A stretch of DNA of 64,000 nt from an uncultured Bacilli bacterium. GTDB lineage: Bacteria > Bacillota_I > Bacilli_A > RF39 > UBA660. Both the position numbers and the translations under genes were made by a program. Of the stretch, positions 8,326 to 16,267 are shown one piece after another. A model generated the notes under the pieces. That model was given only the letters and a program-made list of their open reading frames with translations. It did no database searches and was not told where the DNA came from. Location of the stretch: NCBI GenBank assembly GCA_934086315.1, contig CAKOHZ010000002.1, positions 124,001 through 188,000 on the forward strand, written 5' to 3'. Positions within the stretch are counted from its first letter, which is position 1. Every line of letters begins with the position of its first letter.

Positions 8326-9042
8326 TCAATCAACTCTTTCTAAGTATATATCACTAAAATTATTATCTTGCTTAATATTTATCTCCCTATTTTTAGCCAT
8401 TTCTAATACTGACAAGAAAGTAACTACTACATAAGGTTTACTAAAATCATCAAAAAGCTCTATAAAATTCAACTTTTTATGAACTTTAAGAATATCTCTT
8501 ATTTTAGCAACTCTTTCTTTAACTGACAACTCTTTTCTAGTAATTTTAGTATTTTTAGGTTTATTATATTCTTGTCTTTCAAGTAATTTTTGAAAAGCAT
8601 CTAATAAATCAAATATACCAACACTACCATCATTTTCTAATTTTTCATTAGAATATTTTTTTAAAGACTCAGGAGCCTTAGTATAATAGTTAGCTCTATT
8701 TTCTTCGAGGCTTCTAAATACTTCAGTACTTTCTTTATATTTCTTATATTCTATAAGTCTACGTTTTAATTCTTCTTCAGGATTTTCTTCTACTGACTCC
8801 TCTTCTTCATCTTTTTTATTTGGAAGTAGCTTTCTACTCTTCATTTCTATTAATTCAGCAGCCATTACTAAATATTCACTTGCAATATCTAAATTCATAT
8901 CAGTCATTTCTTCTATATAATTTAAATACATACGCGTAATTTCTGATATTTCTATATCAAATATTTCCATCTTAGATTTTTTTATAAGATGTAGTAGTAA
9001 ATCAAGTGGACCTTCAAAATCCCCTATTAACAAATTATCCAT
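8326..9042 (-). CDS. scpA: segregation and condensation protein A
   Basis: ScpA is the kleisin that bridges the SMC heads in the condensin-like complex. The N-terminus (GDFEGPLDLLLHLIKKSKM, then DIEISEITRMYLNYIE) is the SMC-binding helical signature; the middle is acidic and charged (KKDEEEESVEENPEEELK); the C-terminal winged helix binds ScpB. At 238 residues it has the usual length. Its ATG overlaps the TAA of the upstream membrane-protein gene as TAATG, so translation is probably coupled. It ends in TGA, evidence for a standard code. Confidence 0.93.
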   Translation of the reverse strand: MDNLLIGDFEGPLDLLLHLIKKSKMEIFDIEISEITRMYLNYIEEMTDMNLDIASEYLVMAAELIEMKSRKLLPNKKDEEEESVEENPEEELKRRLIEYKKYKESTEVFRSLEENRANYYTKAPESLKKYSNEKLENDGSVGIFDLLDAFQKLLERQEYNKPKNTKITRKELSVKERVAKIRDILKVHKKLNFIELFDDFSKPYVVVTFLSVLEMAKNREINIKQDNNFSDIYLERVD

Positions 9043-10544
9043 TATTTACATTCCCATTTCTTTAAATTTTCTTTTTTAACTATCATAGCTTTAGTAGCAG
9101 TATTCTTATATAAAGGTATAAATCCATCAGGTAAATTGTTTAAATTAACTGTATAGAACAATTTATTATCCTTATATTCAGTTTTAATTCCTACACCACT
9201 TATTTTAGTATTTTCATTATCAAGTTCATTTTTATATACTTTACTAGTTTGAGTTTCTTCAGTAGGTAGAGTATATTCTTTAGTTATTGAATAAGATATT
9301 AATAAATCATTTTCAAAACTATAAACATTTTCATATCTTAATTTTATATTATCAGATTCATCTCTAGTATATGTACAAGTAATCTTATATTTCTTTTGCA
9401 ATTCATCATCAGAATATTTAATTATTTTGGCATATTTAGAGTCTTGGTAAACATCAGCATCAACAGTAATTTTATATTGATTTACTTCACTTTTTTCAAT
9501 TTTATTTTTAGAACTAAATAATTCTTTATAAGTTATTTCTTTATCATTATTATAAAATACTATATAGTATCCTAAAGAATCAGTTGAATCCATTTTTTTA
9601 TCAGATAAATAACTAAATATCACTTTATTTTGTTCATTAATAGTAAAATTATAAAATTTAATACCACTCATTTTCATAAATGAGGATGGATCACCTAATT
9701 TAATATAACCATCAATTAAATTACCACTTGTTTCTTCTTCTTTAACATCATTTCTTATCATTGGTAGAACAGTAGTATTAAAATATGACATGATATCATC
9801 CATAAAATATGTACACGCAGCTATAATTAATAAAATTATTACAATAATTGTATTACTAGTTTTCTTCTTTTGAGTATTTACTTCTGTTTGAGTACTAATT
9901 TCCTCAATAGTTTTAGTTTCTTGTGTTGGAACAGCTTCTGCTACATTAGCATTATCAATAGTTGGAACACCTTCCATAGCCACACTCATATCTAATTTAA
10001 CCTCTTCACGTATTCCGTTATCAACTGGTGCTGTCTCTTCTACAAGTGTGTTTTCGACAGGAGTTGCATTCTCACTTACCTGGGCCATACCTTCAATATT
10101 ATCAGTTATAATAGTTTGTTCTATTTTTGAAGGAGCCGCTACAGTATTAACCACAGGAGTTTGAGGAGTACTGGTTAAGTTTGGCATAACTTCAATAGCC
10201 TCATTTTTTTGAAGATTTTGAGTAGAAGACATTACAGGCTCATTTGGTTGAACAACAGGTTCTGAAACTGTTTGAGTCACTACTGCAGACTCTTGACTAG
10301 AAGAAGCAACTTGAGGTGACACCGAAGGGGCAACTGTAGTTGCATTTGTTGTAGGCTGCGAAACTGGTATTGAATTAGTAACTGCAGGTTGCTGCACTAC
10401 ATTATTAGCTTTAACTGTTTGTGCTGGTTGTGTAGAATTAACAACTGTTTGAGTAGATTGCACTGGTTGTGAAGGAACAACAGTATTAACAGTATTAGCA
10501 CCTACACTATTATTTACATTTTGATTATTAGTTTCTGGATTCAT
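9042..10544 (-). CDS. single-pass membrane protein with Pro/Thr/Gln-rich cytoplasmic region
   Basis: About 500 residues. Residues 1-230 are low complexity, rich in Val, Thr, Gln, Asn and Pro, and are surely disordered. A run KKKTSNT leads into one membrane helix (IIVIILLIIAACTYFM). The last 240 residues form an extracytoplasmic domain of alternating strands ending in KKWECK. The positive-inside rule puts the disordered part in the cytoplasm. I do not recognise the outer domain. The ATG at 10544 follows AAGGGTG; an upstream GTG at 10553 lies in that site. The gene overlaps scpA as TAATG, so it is first in the scpAB operon. A link to division or sporulation is only suggested by position. Confidence 0.75.
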   Translation of the reverse strand: MNPETNNQNVNNSVGANTVNTVVPSQPVQSTQTVVNSTQPAQTVKANNVVQQPAVTNSIPVSQPTTNATTVAPSVSPQVASSSQESAVVTQTVSEPVVQPNEPVMSSTQNLQKNEAIEVMPNLTSTPQTPVVNTVAAPSKIEQTIITDNIEGMAQVSENATPVENTLVEETAPVDNGIREEVKLDMSVAMEGVPTIDNANVAEAVPTQETKTIEEISTQTEVNTQKKKTSNTIIVIILLIIAACTYFMDDIMSYFNTTVLPMIRNDVKEEETSGNLIDGYIKLGDPSSFMKMSGIKFYNFTINEQNKVIFSYLSDKKMDSTDSLGYYIVFYNNDKEITYKELFSSKNKIEKSEVNQYKITVDADVYQDSKYAKIIKYSDDELQKKYKITCTYTRDESDNIKLRYENVYSFENDLLISYSITKEYTLPTEETQTSKVYKNELDNENTKISGVGIKTEYKDNKLFYTVNLNNLPDGFIPLYKNTATKAMIVKKENLKKWECK

Positions 10545-10615
10545 TAACATCACCCTTATTCTTATTTCTATAGAAAATTATACCAAAAAAAATAAGAAAT
10601 GTCATTCATTTAGAA

Positions 10616-10966
10616 TTAATCTCTTATTTTAAATATTAAAGTTACTACAAAAGCACAAACTATAGCAATACTAATACCTCCAGAAGAGTTAACAAGTACA
10701 CCTTTAAAAAGGCCCATGAATCCACTTTCGAGGAACCCTTCACTAGCTCCGGTAACAAGTAAATGTCCAAAATTCATAATTGGTATACTTGCTCCACCCT
10801 TAAAAATATCTAATAATTTATCATAAATTCCAAATCCAGATAGTATACATCCAGTTATAACAAGAATTGTATTCATGTGTCCTGGAGTAAATTTAGTTTT
10901 TTCTAAAACATACTGAGAAACTGCACAAACAAAGCCACAAAATAAGAACGCAAGTAAATATGTCAC
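10616..10966 (-). CDS. spoVAE: stage V sporulation protein AE
   Basis: SpoVAE (the AEb type) is a small polytopic membrane protein of the SpoVA channel, which loads dipicolinic acid into the spore and releases it in germination. 116 residues with four membrane helices; diagnostic stretches are KFTPGHMNTILVITGCILSG and GGASIPIMNFGHLLVTGASE. Its GTG start shares bases with the TAG of spoVAD. It is the last gene of spoVAC-spoVAD-spoVAE. The presence of this three-gene core, without spoVAA, AB or AF, is the clostridial arrangement. Paralogous to spoVAC. Confidence 0.93.
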   Translation of the reverse strand: MTYLLAFLFCGFVCAVSQYVLEKTKFTPGHMNTILVITGCILSGFGIYDKLLDIFKGGASIPIMNFGHLLVTGASEGFLESGFMGLFKGVLVNSSGGISIAIVCAFVVTLIFKIRD

Positions 10967-11934
10967 TAAAGCACCTCCAAACTTACAGCATGACTAACTC
11001 CAGGCATAGCAACACCTTGATTAGAACTTATAACTGAATGTAAAGATCCAGTTCCAACGATTAGTATTTTCTTATATTTATTTAAAGGTAAAATATAATC
11101 AAATAATGTTATGGGTAAACATAAAGGTCCACTCCCACCAGCATAAATATTATCTTCAGTATAAATTATACTTCCAGAATCTATTACATTATCTAGAGAT
11201 TCTTTATATTTTTTCTTATAATACATTTGCATAATCTTAGTTCCATAAACACCTAAATCACCGGTTAAAATTAAATCATAATATTTATAATTTCTTCCAG
11301 TACTTTCTAAATGACTATGTATTACTTTAGCACAAGAAGGTGCCATAGCACTACCCATATCATTAGCATCCTTATGATTAGTTTGAGTAACATATCCAAA
11401 AGTACCACTTTCTATTTTTAAATTACTCTTTTCATTACTTAAAAGCACACTAATACTACCACTTAATGTACAAGTATTAACCATCTTACGAAGTGCTCCA
11501 TACTCAACCGGAAATCTAAATTGTTTTTCACTAACTAAATTATGACCTGAAACTGTAACAATAGTCCTTTTATTCTTATCATCAATTATATTAGCCCCAA
11601 TAATTAAGCCTTCAGTAAATGTAGCACAAGCACTATATATAGTACAACTAGGAATTTTAAATTTACTTGATGCAAGGCTACTCGCAAGACATTGATTTTG
11701 TAAGTCTCCATTAATAAGTAAATCTATTTCTTTAGTTAATTTTTTACCTTTCATAAGTAAACCTTTAATCGTAGTTTCTTGATATTTTGTTTCAGCAAGC
11801 TCTATACTTTTCTCATTTACATAGTAGTCATCAATTACTTTATCAGGATTATTACCAACTATAGGTTTATATTTAGTTGATGCAAGAAGTGAAAATTTCT
11901 GATTGATATAAACTTTATTAAAATAGTATGTCAT
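10966..11934 (-). CDS. spoVAD: stage V sporulation protein AD
   Basis: SpoVAD is the soluble dipicolinic-acid-binding subunit on the inner spore membrane, with a thiolase-like fold. 322 residues, close to the usual 335-340. Signature parts seen: ELAETKYQETTIKGLLMKGK, CTIYSACATFTEGLIIGANI, VSGHNLVSEKQFRFPVEYG, ILTGDLGVYGTKIM and YAGGSGPLCLPITLFDYIL. The ATG overlaps the TGA of spoVAC (ATGA) and the stop overlaps the spoVAE start. The strict overlap implies tight co-expression, in forespores if regulation follows the usual sigma-G pattern; I could not find a convincing sigma-G promoter upstream. Confidence 0.95.
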   Translation of the reverse strand: MTYYFNKVYINQKFSLLASTKYKPIVGNNPDKVIDDYYVNEKSIELAETKYQETTIKGLLMKGKKLTKEIDLLINGDLQNQCLASSLASSKFKIPSCTIYSACATFTEGLIIGANIIDDKNKRTIVTVSGHNLVSEKQFRFPVEYGALRKMVNTCTLSGSISVLLSNEKSNLKIESGTFGYVTQTNHKDANDMGSAMAPSCAKVIHSHLESTGRNYKYYDLILTGDLGVYGTKIMQMYYKKKYKESLDNVIDSGSIIYTEDNIYAGGSGPLCLPITLFDYILPLNKYKKILIVGTGSLHSVISSNQGVAMPGVSHAVSLEVL

Positions 11935-12365
11935 AGTATCACACTTCTTACAAATCCAAATATTATTCCAAAGAGTACACCATATAATATAATACTTCCA
12001 GTAAGTTTAAATATGGAAGCACCTATTCCTTTTATGAATCCTTCACTCTTAGCATCCATCGCACTACTTGTCATTGTATTAGCAAACCCTGTAGCTGGCA
12101 CAATAAGTCCACATTTGAATATACTTAATACTTTATCAAAAACGCCAAATCCAGTAAGCACTGAACCAATAACTATAAATGTAGAAAAAGTATAAAAACT
12201 AGCATCACTTAAAGTAATATTAAAAACTTTAAAATAAAATTCACACATAGCTTCAGCAATTACACCAACCACTCCACCACTTAAGAAAGCAATCATTACA
12301 TTCTTAAATACACTTTCTTTTCCTATAACGCTACTAACTAACTTGTCATATTCCTTATTATTCAT
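11931..12365 (-). CDS. spoVAC: stage V sporulation protein AC
   Basis: SpoVAC forms the membrane channel of the SpoVA complex. The first residues (EYDKLVSSVIGKESVFKNVM) resemble the family N-terminus, and GVFDKVLSIFKCGLIVPATG with TGFANTMTSSAMDAKSEG are the conserved core shared with SpoVAE. About 144 residues with four helices. I place the start at the ATG at 12365, which has AGGTG six bases upstream; an upstream start at 12392 has none. First gene of the operon, divergent from tRNA-Glu. Confidence 0.94.
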   Translation of the reverse strand: MNNKEYDKLVSSVIGKESVFKNVMIAFLSGGVVGVIAEAMCEFYFKVFNITLSDASFYTFSTFIVIGSVLTGFGVFDKVLSIFKCGLIVPATGFANTMTSSAMDAKSEGFIKGIGASIFKLTGSIILYGVLFGIIFGFVRSVIL

Positions 12366-12416
12366 TTTGTCACCTACACTTATTTTTACCATTTTTATAT
12401 TTTAAATACATAATTG

Positions 12417-12445
12417 TTGTCAAAATGATAAAGTTATGTTAAAAT
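12417..12445 (+). promoter_or_regulatory. promoter of tRNA-Glu
   Basis: TTGTCA (12417-12422), 17-base spacer, TAAAAT (12440-12445); the tRNA begins 12 bases later. A near-consensus vegetative promoter. Confidence 0.75.
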
Positions 12446-12457
12446 TAACATTGTTAT

Positions 12458-12533
12458 GGCTCATTGGTGAAATGGTTAACACATCGCCCTCTCAAGGCGA
12501 CATTCATGGGTTCAAATCCCATATGAGTCACCA
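12458..12533 (+). tRNA. tRNA-Glu (anticodon CTC), CCA encoded
   Basis: Folds as a full cloverleaf of 76 bases: acceptor GGCTCAT/ATGAGTC, D stem GTG/CAC, anticodon stem TCGCC/GGCGA with loop CTCTCAA, T stem ATGGG/CCCAT with loop TTCAAAT, and an encoded CCA. The overall sequence matches Bacillota tRNA-Glu, and the anticodon CTC reads GAG. In AT-rich genomes a TTC tRNA normally reads both Glu codons, so a CTC copy is an extra; a TTC gene is expected elsewhere. Confidence 0.95.
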
Positions 12534-12542
12534 GTAGAAAAA

Positions 12543-12599
12543 AACTCGAACTATAAGTACGAGTTAAATAAACAAGCTAACAAAAATGTTAGTTTTTTT
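12543..12599 (+). terminator. terminator after tRNA-Glu, with an extra hairpin before it
   Basis: CTAACA (12577-12582) pairs with TGTTAG (12587-12592) and runs into seven T. A first hairpin AACTCG...CGAGTT lies at 12543-12565 and may act in 3' processing. Confidence 0.8.
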
Positions 12600-12600
12600 G

Positions 12601-12632
12601 TACAAATAAAAAGGATCTTAAAAATCCCTTTA
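12601..12632 (-). terminator. weak terminator after the membrane protein at 12644
   Basis: On the minus strand AAAGGGAT pairs with ATCCTTT, with one bulged base, and continues into a T-rich stretch. Confidence 0.4.
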
Positions 12633-12643
12633 GACATTATAAT

Positions 12644-13213
12644 TTACTTTATAATGATATTTTCACCAGTATTTGTAACACCAATAACTAAATTATCATA
12701 TTCAGTTGCAGCTGCTGGCGCATATGAATATGATAAAATACGTTGAATATTAGAAGCATTCTCATTTTTAGTAGCAGTAAATATATTGCTTTCATAATTA
12801 TCTAAATCATAATTATAAACATCACCATTTTTTAAAAGAAAATAGTATGTTACATCTCCAAAATAACCAACTTCAAGAATATCAATAACATTTTCTAAAT
12901 TTGTTAAATTTTTTTCTGTTTCTTCACCATCTTTTATCATTCTTACTTTTCCATCAGCAGATAAATAAACTCTAATTTCATTTGAATAAAAATAGTCAAT
13001 ATCTCCATAACTGTTATCATTATAGTTTTTATATTTTTCTAATTGATTAAGATTTATTGAAACATTACTATTATTGCAAGTAACTTCATCTGACTTTTTA
13101 TCTTTTGATGAAACAAATTTATCATAAGCAATGTAACCTCCTAAAATAAGTGTAGTTAAAGCAAATATAACAACTAAAATAACAAGTAATTTATTAGATT
13201 TTTCGCCTTTCAT
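12644..13213 (-). CDS. small single-pass membrane protein, unknown
   Basis: 189 residues. A basic N-terminus (MKGEKSNK) and one membrane helix (LLVILVVIFALTTLILGGYI) are followed by an extracytoplasmic part with repeated strand pairs. It contains EIRVYLSADGKVRMIKDGEE and YFLLKNGDVYNYDLDNYESN, which look like beta-propeller blades or short repeats, not a named family. AAAGGAG precedes the ATG. It is isolated between tRNA-Glu and murT. The extracytoplasmic fold type resembles that of other small surface proteins in this window, but sequence similarity is not obvious. Function unknown. Confidence 0.65.
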   Translation of the reverse strand: MKGEKSNKLLVILVVIFALTTLILGGYIAYDKFVSSKDKKSDEVTCNNSNVSINLNQLEKYKNYNDNSYGDIDYFYSNEIRVYLSADGKVRMIKDGEETEKNLTNLENVIDILEVGYFGDVTYYFLLKNGDVYNYDLDNYESNIFTATKNENASNIQRILSYSYAPAAATEYDNLVIGVTNTGENIIIK

Positions 13214-13348
13214 AATCCAACTCCTTTCATAAATTCATAATAGCATATATCGCTCACTAATTAAATAAAAAATTATATATTTTTCACAAACTTCATATTT
13301 TTATTATGAATGTATATACTAACATTTACACTCGCATTTACGTCAAAC

Positions 13349-13377
13349 TTTATAAATATATGAAAATGTTATATAAT
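13349..13377 (+). promoter_or_regulatory. putative promoter of murT-gatD
   Basis: TATAAT at 13372-13377, with a weak TTTATA (13349-13354) 17 bases upstream; start codon 18 bases downstream with AGGTGAT. Confidence 0.4.
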
Positions 13378-13395
13378 ATAGATAGGTGATTAAAT

Positions 13396-14730
13396 ATGTG
13401 GAGATTTATTGTTATCTTATCATGTAAACTTGCTAATAAACTAAGTAAATTAACTGGACACGAAGGAAGCGTTATTGGAGGAAATATAGCTCGTAAACTT
13501 GATAAGAATATTCTTAAAAAAATTAAACTACCAAAGTATGTAATTGGTATAACTGGATCAAGTGGTAAAAGTAGTTCTACAGAACTTACTTATAATATAT
13601 TAACTAAAAATGGATACAACGTTGTATATAACAAAGAAGGAAGCAACACTATTAATGGTATAACTTCTCTAGTACTTAATAATTCATCGTTATGTGGTAA
13701 ATTAAAAGCAGACGTTTTGCTTATGGAATTAGATGAACAATTTCTAAAATATATTTTTGAATACATCACACCTACTCACTTAATGATTACAAATATCACA
13801 AGAGATCAACCACCAAGAAATGCTCATCCTGAAAATATATATAATGCAATTAAAAGTTCAATACCAGCAGGAACACATCTAATACTTAATGTAGATGATC
13901 CATTCGTAAATAGAATTAGAATCAATCACAAGGGCGAAGTCACAACTTATGGTATGGAAAAAAATAATTATTCAAGACCAAGTAATCTTAATAATCTAGA
14001 TGCTGCATACTGCCCTATCTGTAATTCAAAACTTGAATATGATTTCTATCACTATGGACACATTGGTTCATACCATTGTCCTAAATATCACTTTAATCGT
14101 GGTAAACCTAACTATGAAGCAAAAGAAATAGACGTAGATAATGAACAAATAAAAATAAATGATAATATAGTTCACTTACCATCAAATTTCTTATACACAG
14201 TATATTTCGTAACTGGTTGTTATGCTTTAACACATGAAATTGGAATTAAAGATGAAGATATATTAAAGGTATTAAATGATGAAAATATTAAAACTAAAAG
14301 AATGGAAATATACGATTTTGATAATAGAAAATGGCAAATGTTAGTAAGTAAAAACGAAAACAATCTTAGTTACAAACAATCCCTTGACTATATACTACAT
14401 CAAGAAGGAGATAAAACTATAATACTTGGATTTGATTCTTCAAGTAGAAGATATAAAGAAAACGATATTTCTTGGATATGGGATATAGACTTTGAATCAT
14501 TAAACGATTCAAGCATTAAAAATATAATATTAATTGGTAAATTCTGTTATGATATGAAAGTTCGTATGGAGTATGCAGGTATTAATGAAGATAAAATAAT
14601 TTTAGTAGAAAACTTAGATAACTTAAGTGAAACAATCAAAACGAAAACAACTGGTAAAATATTCTCAATGGTATGTTTTGACAAAGAAATACAACTTAAA
14701 AAAATTATAGAGGAGGAAAATAATGATTAA
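13396..14730 (+). CDS. murT: lipid II isoglutaminyl synthase subunit MurT
   Basis: MurT, a Mur-ligase-like protein, amidates the D-Glu of lipid II to D-isoglutamine together with GatD. 444 residues: P-loop GITGSSGKSS (51-60), Mur-ligase central domain (NITRDQPPRNAHPENIYNAI), a zinc-ribbon insert around residues 206-235, and a C-terminal DUF1727 domain with NDISWIWDIDFE. The zinc ribbon keeps CPIC and YHCPK, but the fourth Cys is Tyr (CPKY), so one of four ligands is missing or replaced by the next His. gatD starts before this gene ends (8-base overlap), so the two are coupled. Confidence 0.93.
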   Translation: MWRFIVILSCKLANKLSKLTGHEGSVIGGNIARKLDKNILKKIKLPKYVIGITGSSGKSSSTELTYNILTKNGYNVVYNKEGSNTINGITSLVLNNSSLCGKLKADVLLMELDEQFLKYIFEYITPTHLMITNITRDQPPRNAHPENIYNAIKSSIPAGTHLILNVDDPFVNRIRINHKGEVTTYGMEKNNYSRPSNLNNLDAAYCPICNSKLEYDFYHYGHIGSYHCPKYHFNRGKPNYEAKEIDVDNEQIKINDNIVHLPSNFLYTVYFVTGCYALTHEIGIKDEDILKVLNDENIKTKRMEIYDFDNRKWQMLVSKNENNLSYKQSLDYILHQEGDKTIILGFDSSSRRYKENDISWIWDIDFESLNDSSIKNIILIGKFCYDMKVRMEYAGINEDKIILVENLDNLSETIKTKTTGKIFSMVCFDKEIQLKKIIEEENND

Positions 14731-15451
14731 TGTATTACACTTATATTATGACCTTCTAAACTTATATGGAGAAAATGCTAACACAAGATGTATAGTTCAA
14801 GAATTAAAAAGAAGTAATATAAAAGTTAAAGTAGATTTAAAAAGTATAAATGACAAAATTGATTTTGAAAAATACGATATCATATATATAGGAAGTGGTT
14901 CAGAAGAATCATTAAAACTTGCCCTATCTGATATATTAAAAAGAAAAGATGATTTTGAAAAATATATAGAATCTAATAAATATTTAATTCTTACTGGTAA
15001 CTCAATGTGTATGTTTGGAAAATATATTGAAACACTTGAAGAAAAGTTAGAGGCTTTAGATATATTTAAATATCATACTAAATATATAACTGAATTATTA
15101 CACGCAAATGATGCATCAAATCAAAGAATCGTTGGTGAAGTAAGAGGAAAAACAAAATTAATAAAAGAAGAAATAATTGGTTTTCAAAATAGATGTGATT
15201 ATATATATGATGTTAAAACTCCATTATTTGAAGTACAAGAAGCATATTCGAATGACGGAACAAATACTAAAGAAGGATTTACTTATAAAAATGTATATGC
15301 AACTCATATAATAGGTCCACTACTTATTAGAAATCCATACTTTACTGACTATATATTAAAAAATTTATGTAAAACAAAAAATTTAGACTATAAAATAGAA
15401 GAAACTACTTCTAAAGAAGCATATAAAAAGTACTTAGAAAATTTTAGCTAA
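14723..15451 (+). CDS. gatD: GatD-like glutamine amidotransferase subunit, catalytic residues altered
   Basis: GatD supplies ammonia from glutamine to MurT. 242 residues with the family start (INVLHLYYDLLNLYGENANT), the oxyanion-loop region and PLLIRNPYFTDYIL at the end. The nucleophile site, CGGYQ in the S. aureus protein, reads TGNSMCMFG here (Thr91 in place of Cys; a Cys occurs only at 96). The catalytic His of LHGP is Ile197 in ATHIIGP, with a His two places earlier. So the normal Cys-His pair is lost or moved, and the subunit may use free ammonia or be structural. The overlap with murT fixes the identity. The gene ends in a bidirectional terminator. Confidence 0.85.
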   Translation: MINVLHLYYDLLNLYGENANTRCIVQELKRSNIKVKVDLKSINDKIDFEKYDIIYIGSGSEESLKLALSDILKRKDDFEKYIESNKYLILTGNSMCMFGKYIETLEEKLEALDIFKYHTKYITELLHANDASNQRIVGEVRGKTKLIKEEIIGFQNRCDYIYDVKTPLFEVQEAYSNDGTNTKEGFTYKNVYATHIIGPLLIRNPYFTDYILKNLCKTKNLDYKIEETTSKEAYKKYLENFS

Positions 15452-15460
15452 GTACTTTTT
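15425..15460. terminator. bidirectional terminator spanning two stop codons
   Basis: A 13-base stem, AAAAAGTACTTAG (15425-15437) with CTAAGTACTTTTT (15448-15460), serves both gatD and the convergent kinase-like gene. Both stop codons lie in or beside the stem. Confidence 0.85.
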
Positions 15461-16199
15461 ATAATATTCTCATATATTCTCTCCAGTGCTCTTCATCTTG
15501 AAATTCTTTAGCATCTCCTAAAGTAGATATATTATTTCCCACTCTTTCAGATAATTTTTTTCTATAAGATTTTAAAAATGTTAACAAATCCCCATCTTTA
15601 TATAATTCACTTAATTCTCTATCTTTTTTTATAAAATCATCAAAATATCCATCCACTAAAAATGTTTTTACAGTATATGATAATTGTGATTCATTGTCAT
15701 CATAAATACTTTTATCATCATCTTCTACTAAATGATAATCATCAGTATCAACCATATAAAATCTCTCTGTGTCAGCTGAGAATAATGTATTATAAGGAAG
15801 ATCGTCTGTTAATATACCTTTCTTTGCTATTTTTTTAATATCTTCTAAAGCAGCTATATATGCTTTTTTAATAGAATCTAAATTTACTATTAAAGGATCC
15901 AATTTATAAAGTGATCTACCTTTAGCAGTATGAGCAAAATAACCGATGTTTCTTCCTTCTAACATAATAACTTCATACGGAAATAAATATGAAGGATTTA
16001 AAGCATCAGAAAATCTTAAAAAATCTAAATCTTTATATTCAAAATATTTGTATTCTTCTTCACTCAAAGCCATGTCGAATATTTTTATAACTGCATTTGT
16101 TCTCTTATCATAATAGGCACTACCTTTAGAACCAAAATTTATAAATTTACAATTTCCTTTTAAATGTGCATTTAATTCACTTTTATTTCTAAATATCAT
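15459..16199 (-). CDS. protein-kinase-fold protein
   Basis: A protein of about 246 residues with the plan of a small kinase. Motifs in order: FGSKGSAYYDKRTNAVIKIF (glycine loop, then the VIK lysine), GILTDDLPYNTLFS (a catalytic-loop-like D...N), and YMVDTDDYHL (a DFG-like Asp). No membrane segment. Similar kinase-like proteins occur in uncultured Bacillota, with unknown substrates. The start is set at the ATG at 16199 because GGGGG lies five bases upstream. It is convergent with gatD and divergent from nothing, being last before the psd operon. Whether it is an active kinase is uncertain: the HRD motif is not classical. Confidence 0.6.
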   Translation of the reverse strand: MIFRNKSELNAHLKGNCKFINFGSKGSAYYDKRTNAVIKIFDMALSEEEYKYFEYKDLDFLRFSDALNPSYLFPYEVIMLEGRNIGYFAHTAKGRSLYKLDPLIVNLDSIKKAYIAALEDIKKIAKKGILTDDLPYNTLFSADTERFYMVDTDDYHLVEDDDKSIYDDNESQLSYTVKTFLVDGYFDDFIKKDRELSELYKDGDLLTFLKSYRKKLSERVGNNISTLGDAKEFQDEEHWREYMRIL

Positions 16200-16240
16200 A
16201 CTAACCCCCATTAGTGCAGGATATTATACCACAAAAGTAC

Positions 16241-16267
16241 AAAAAAAGGAAGTTATTTCTTACTTCC
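16241..16267 (-). terminator. terminator overlapping the psd stop
   Basis: On the minus strand GGAAGT pairs with ACTTCC and is followed by seven T; the TAA of psd lies at the stem edge. Confidence 0.8.

Noticed and set aside
12366..12457. Sigma-G promoter for spoVA
   Set aside because: No convincing -35/-10 pair with the right spacing could be read in this AT-rich stretch.
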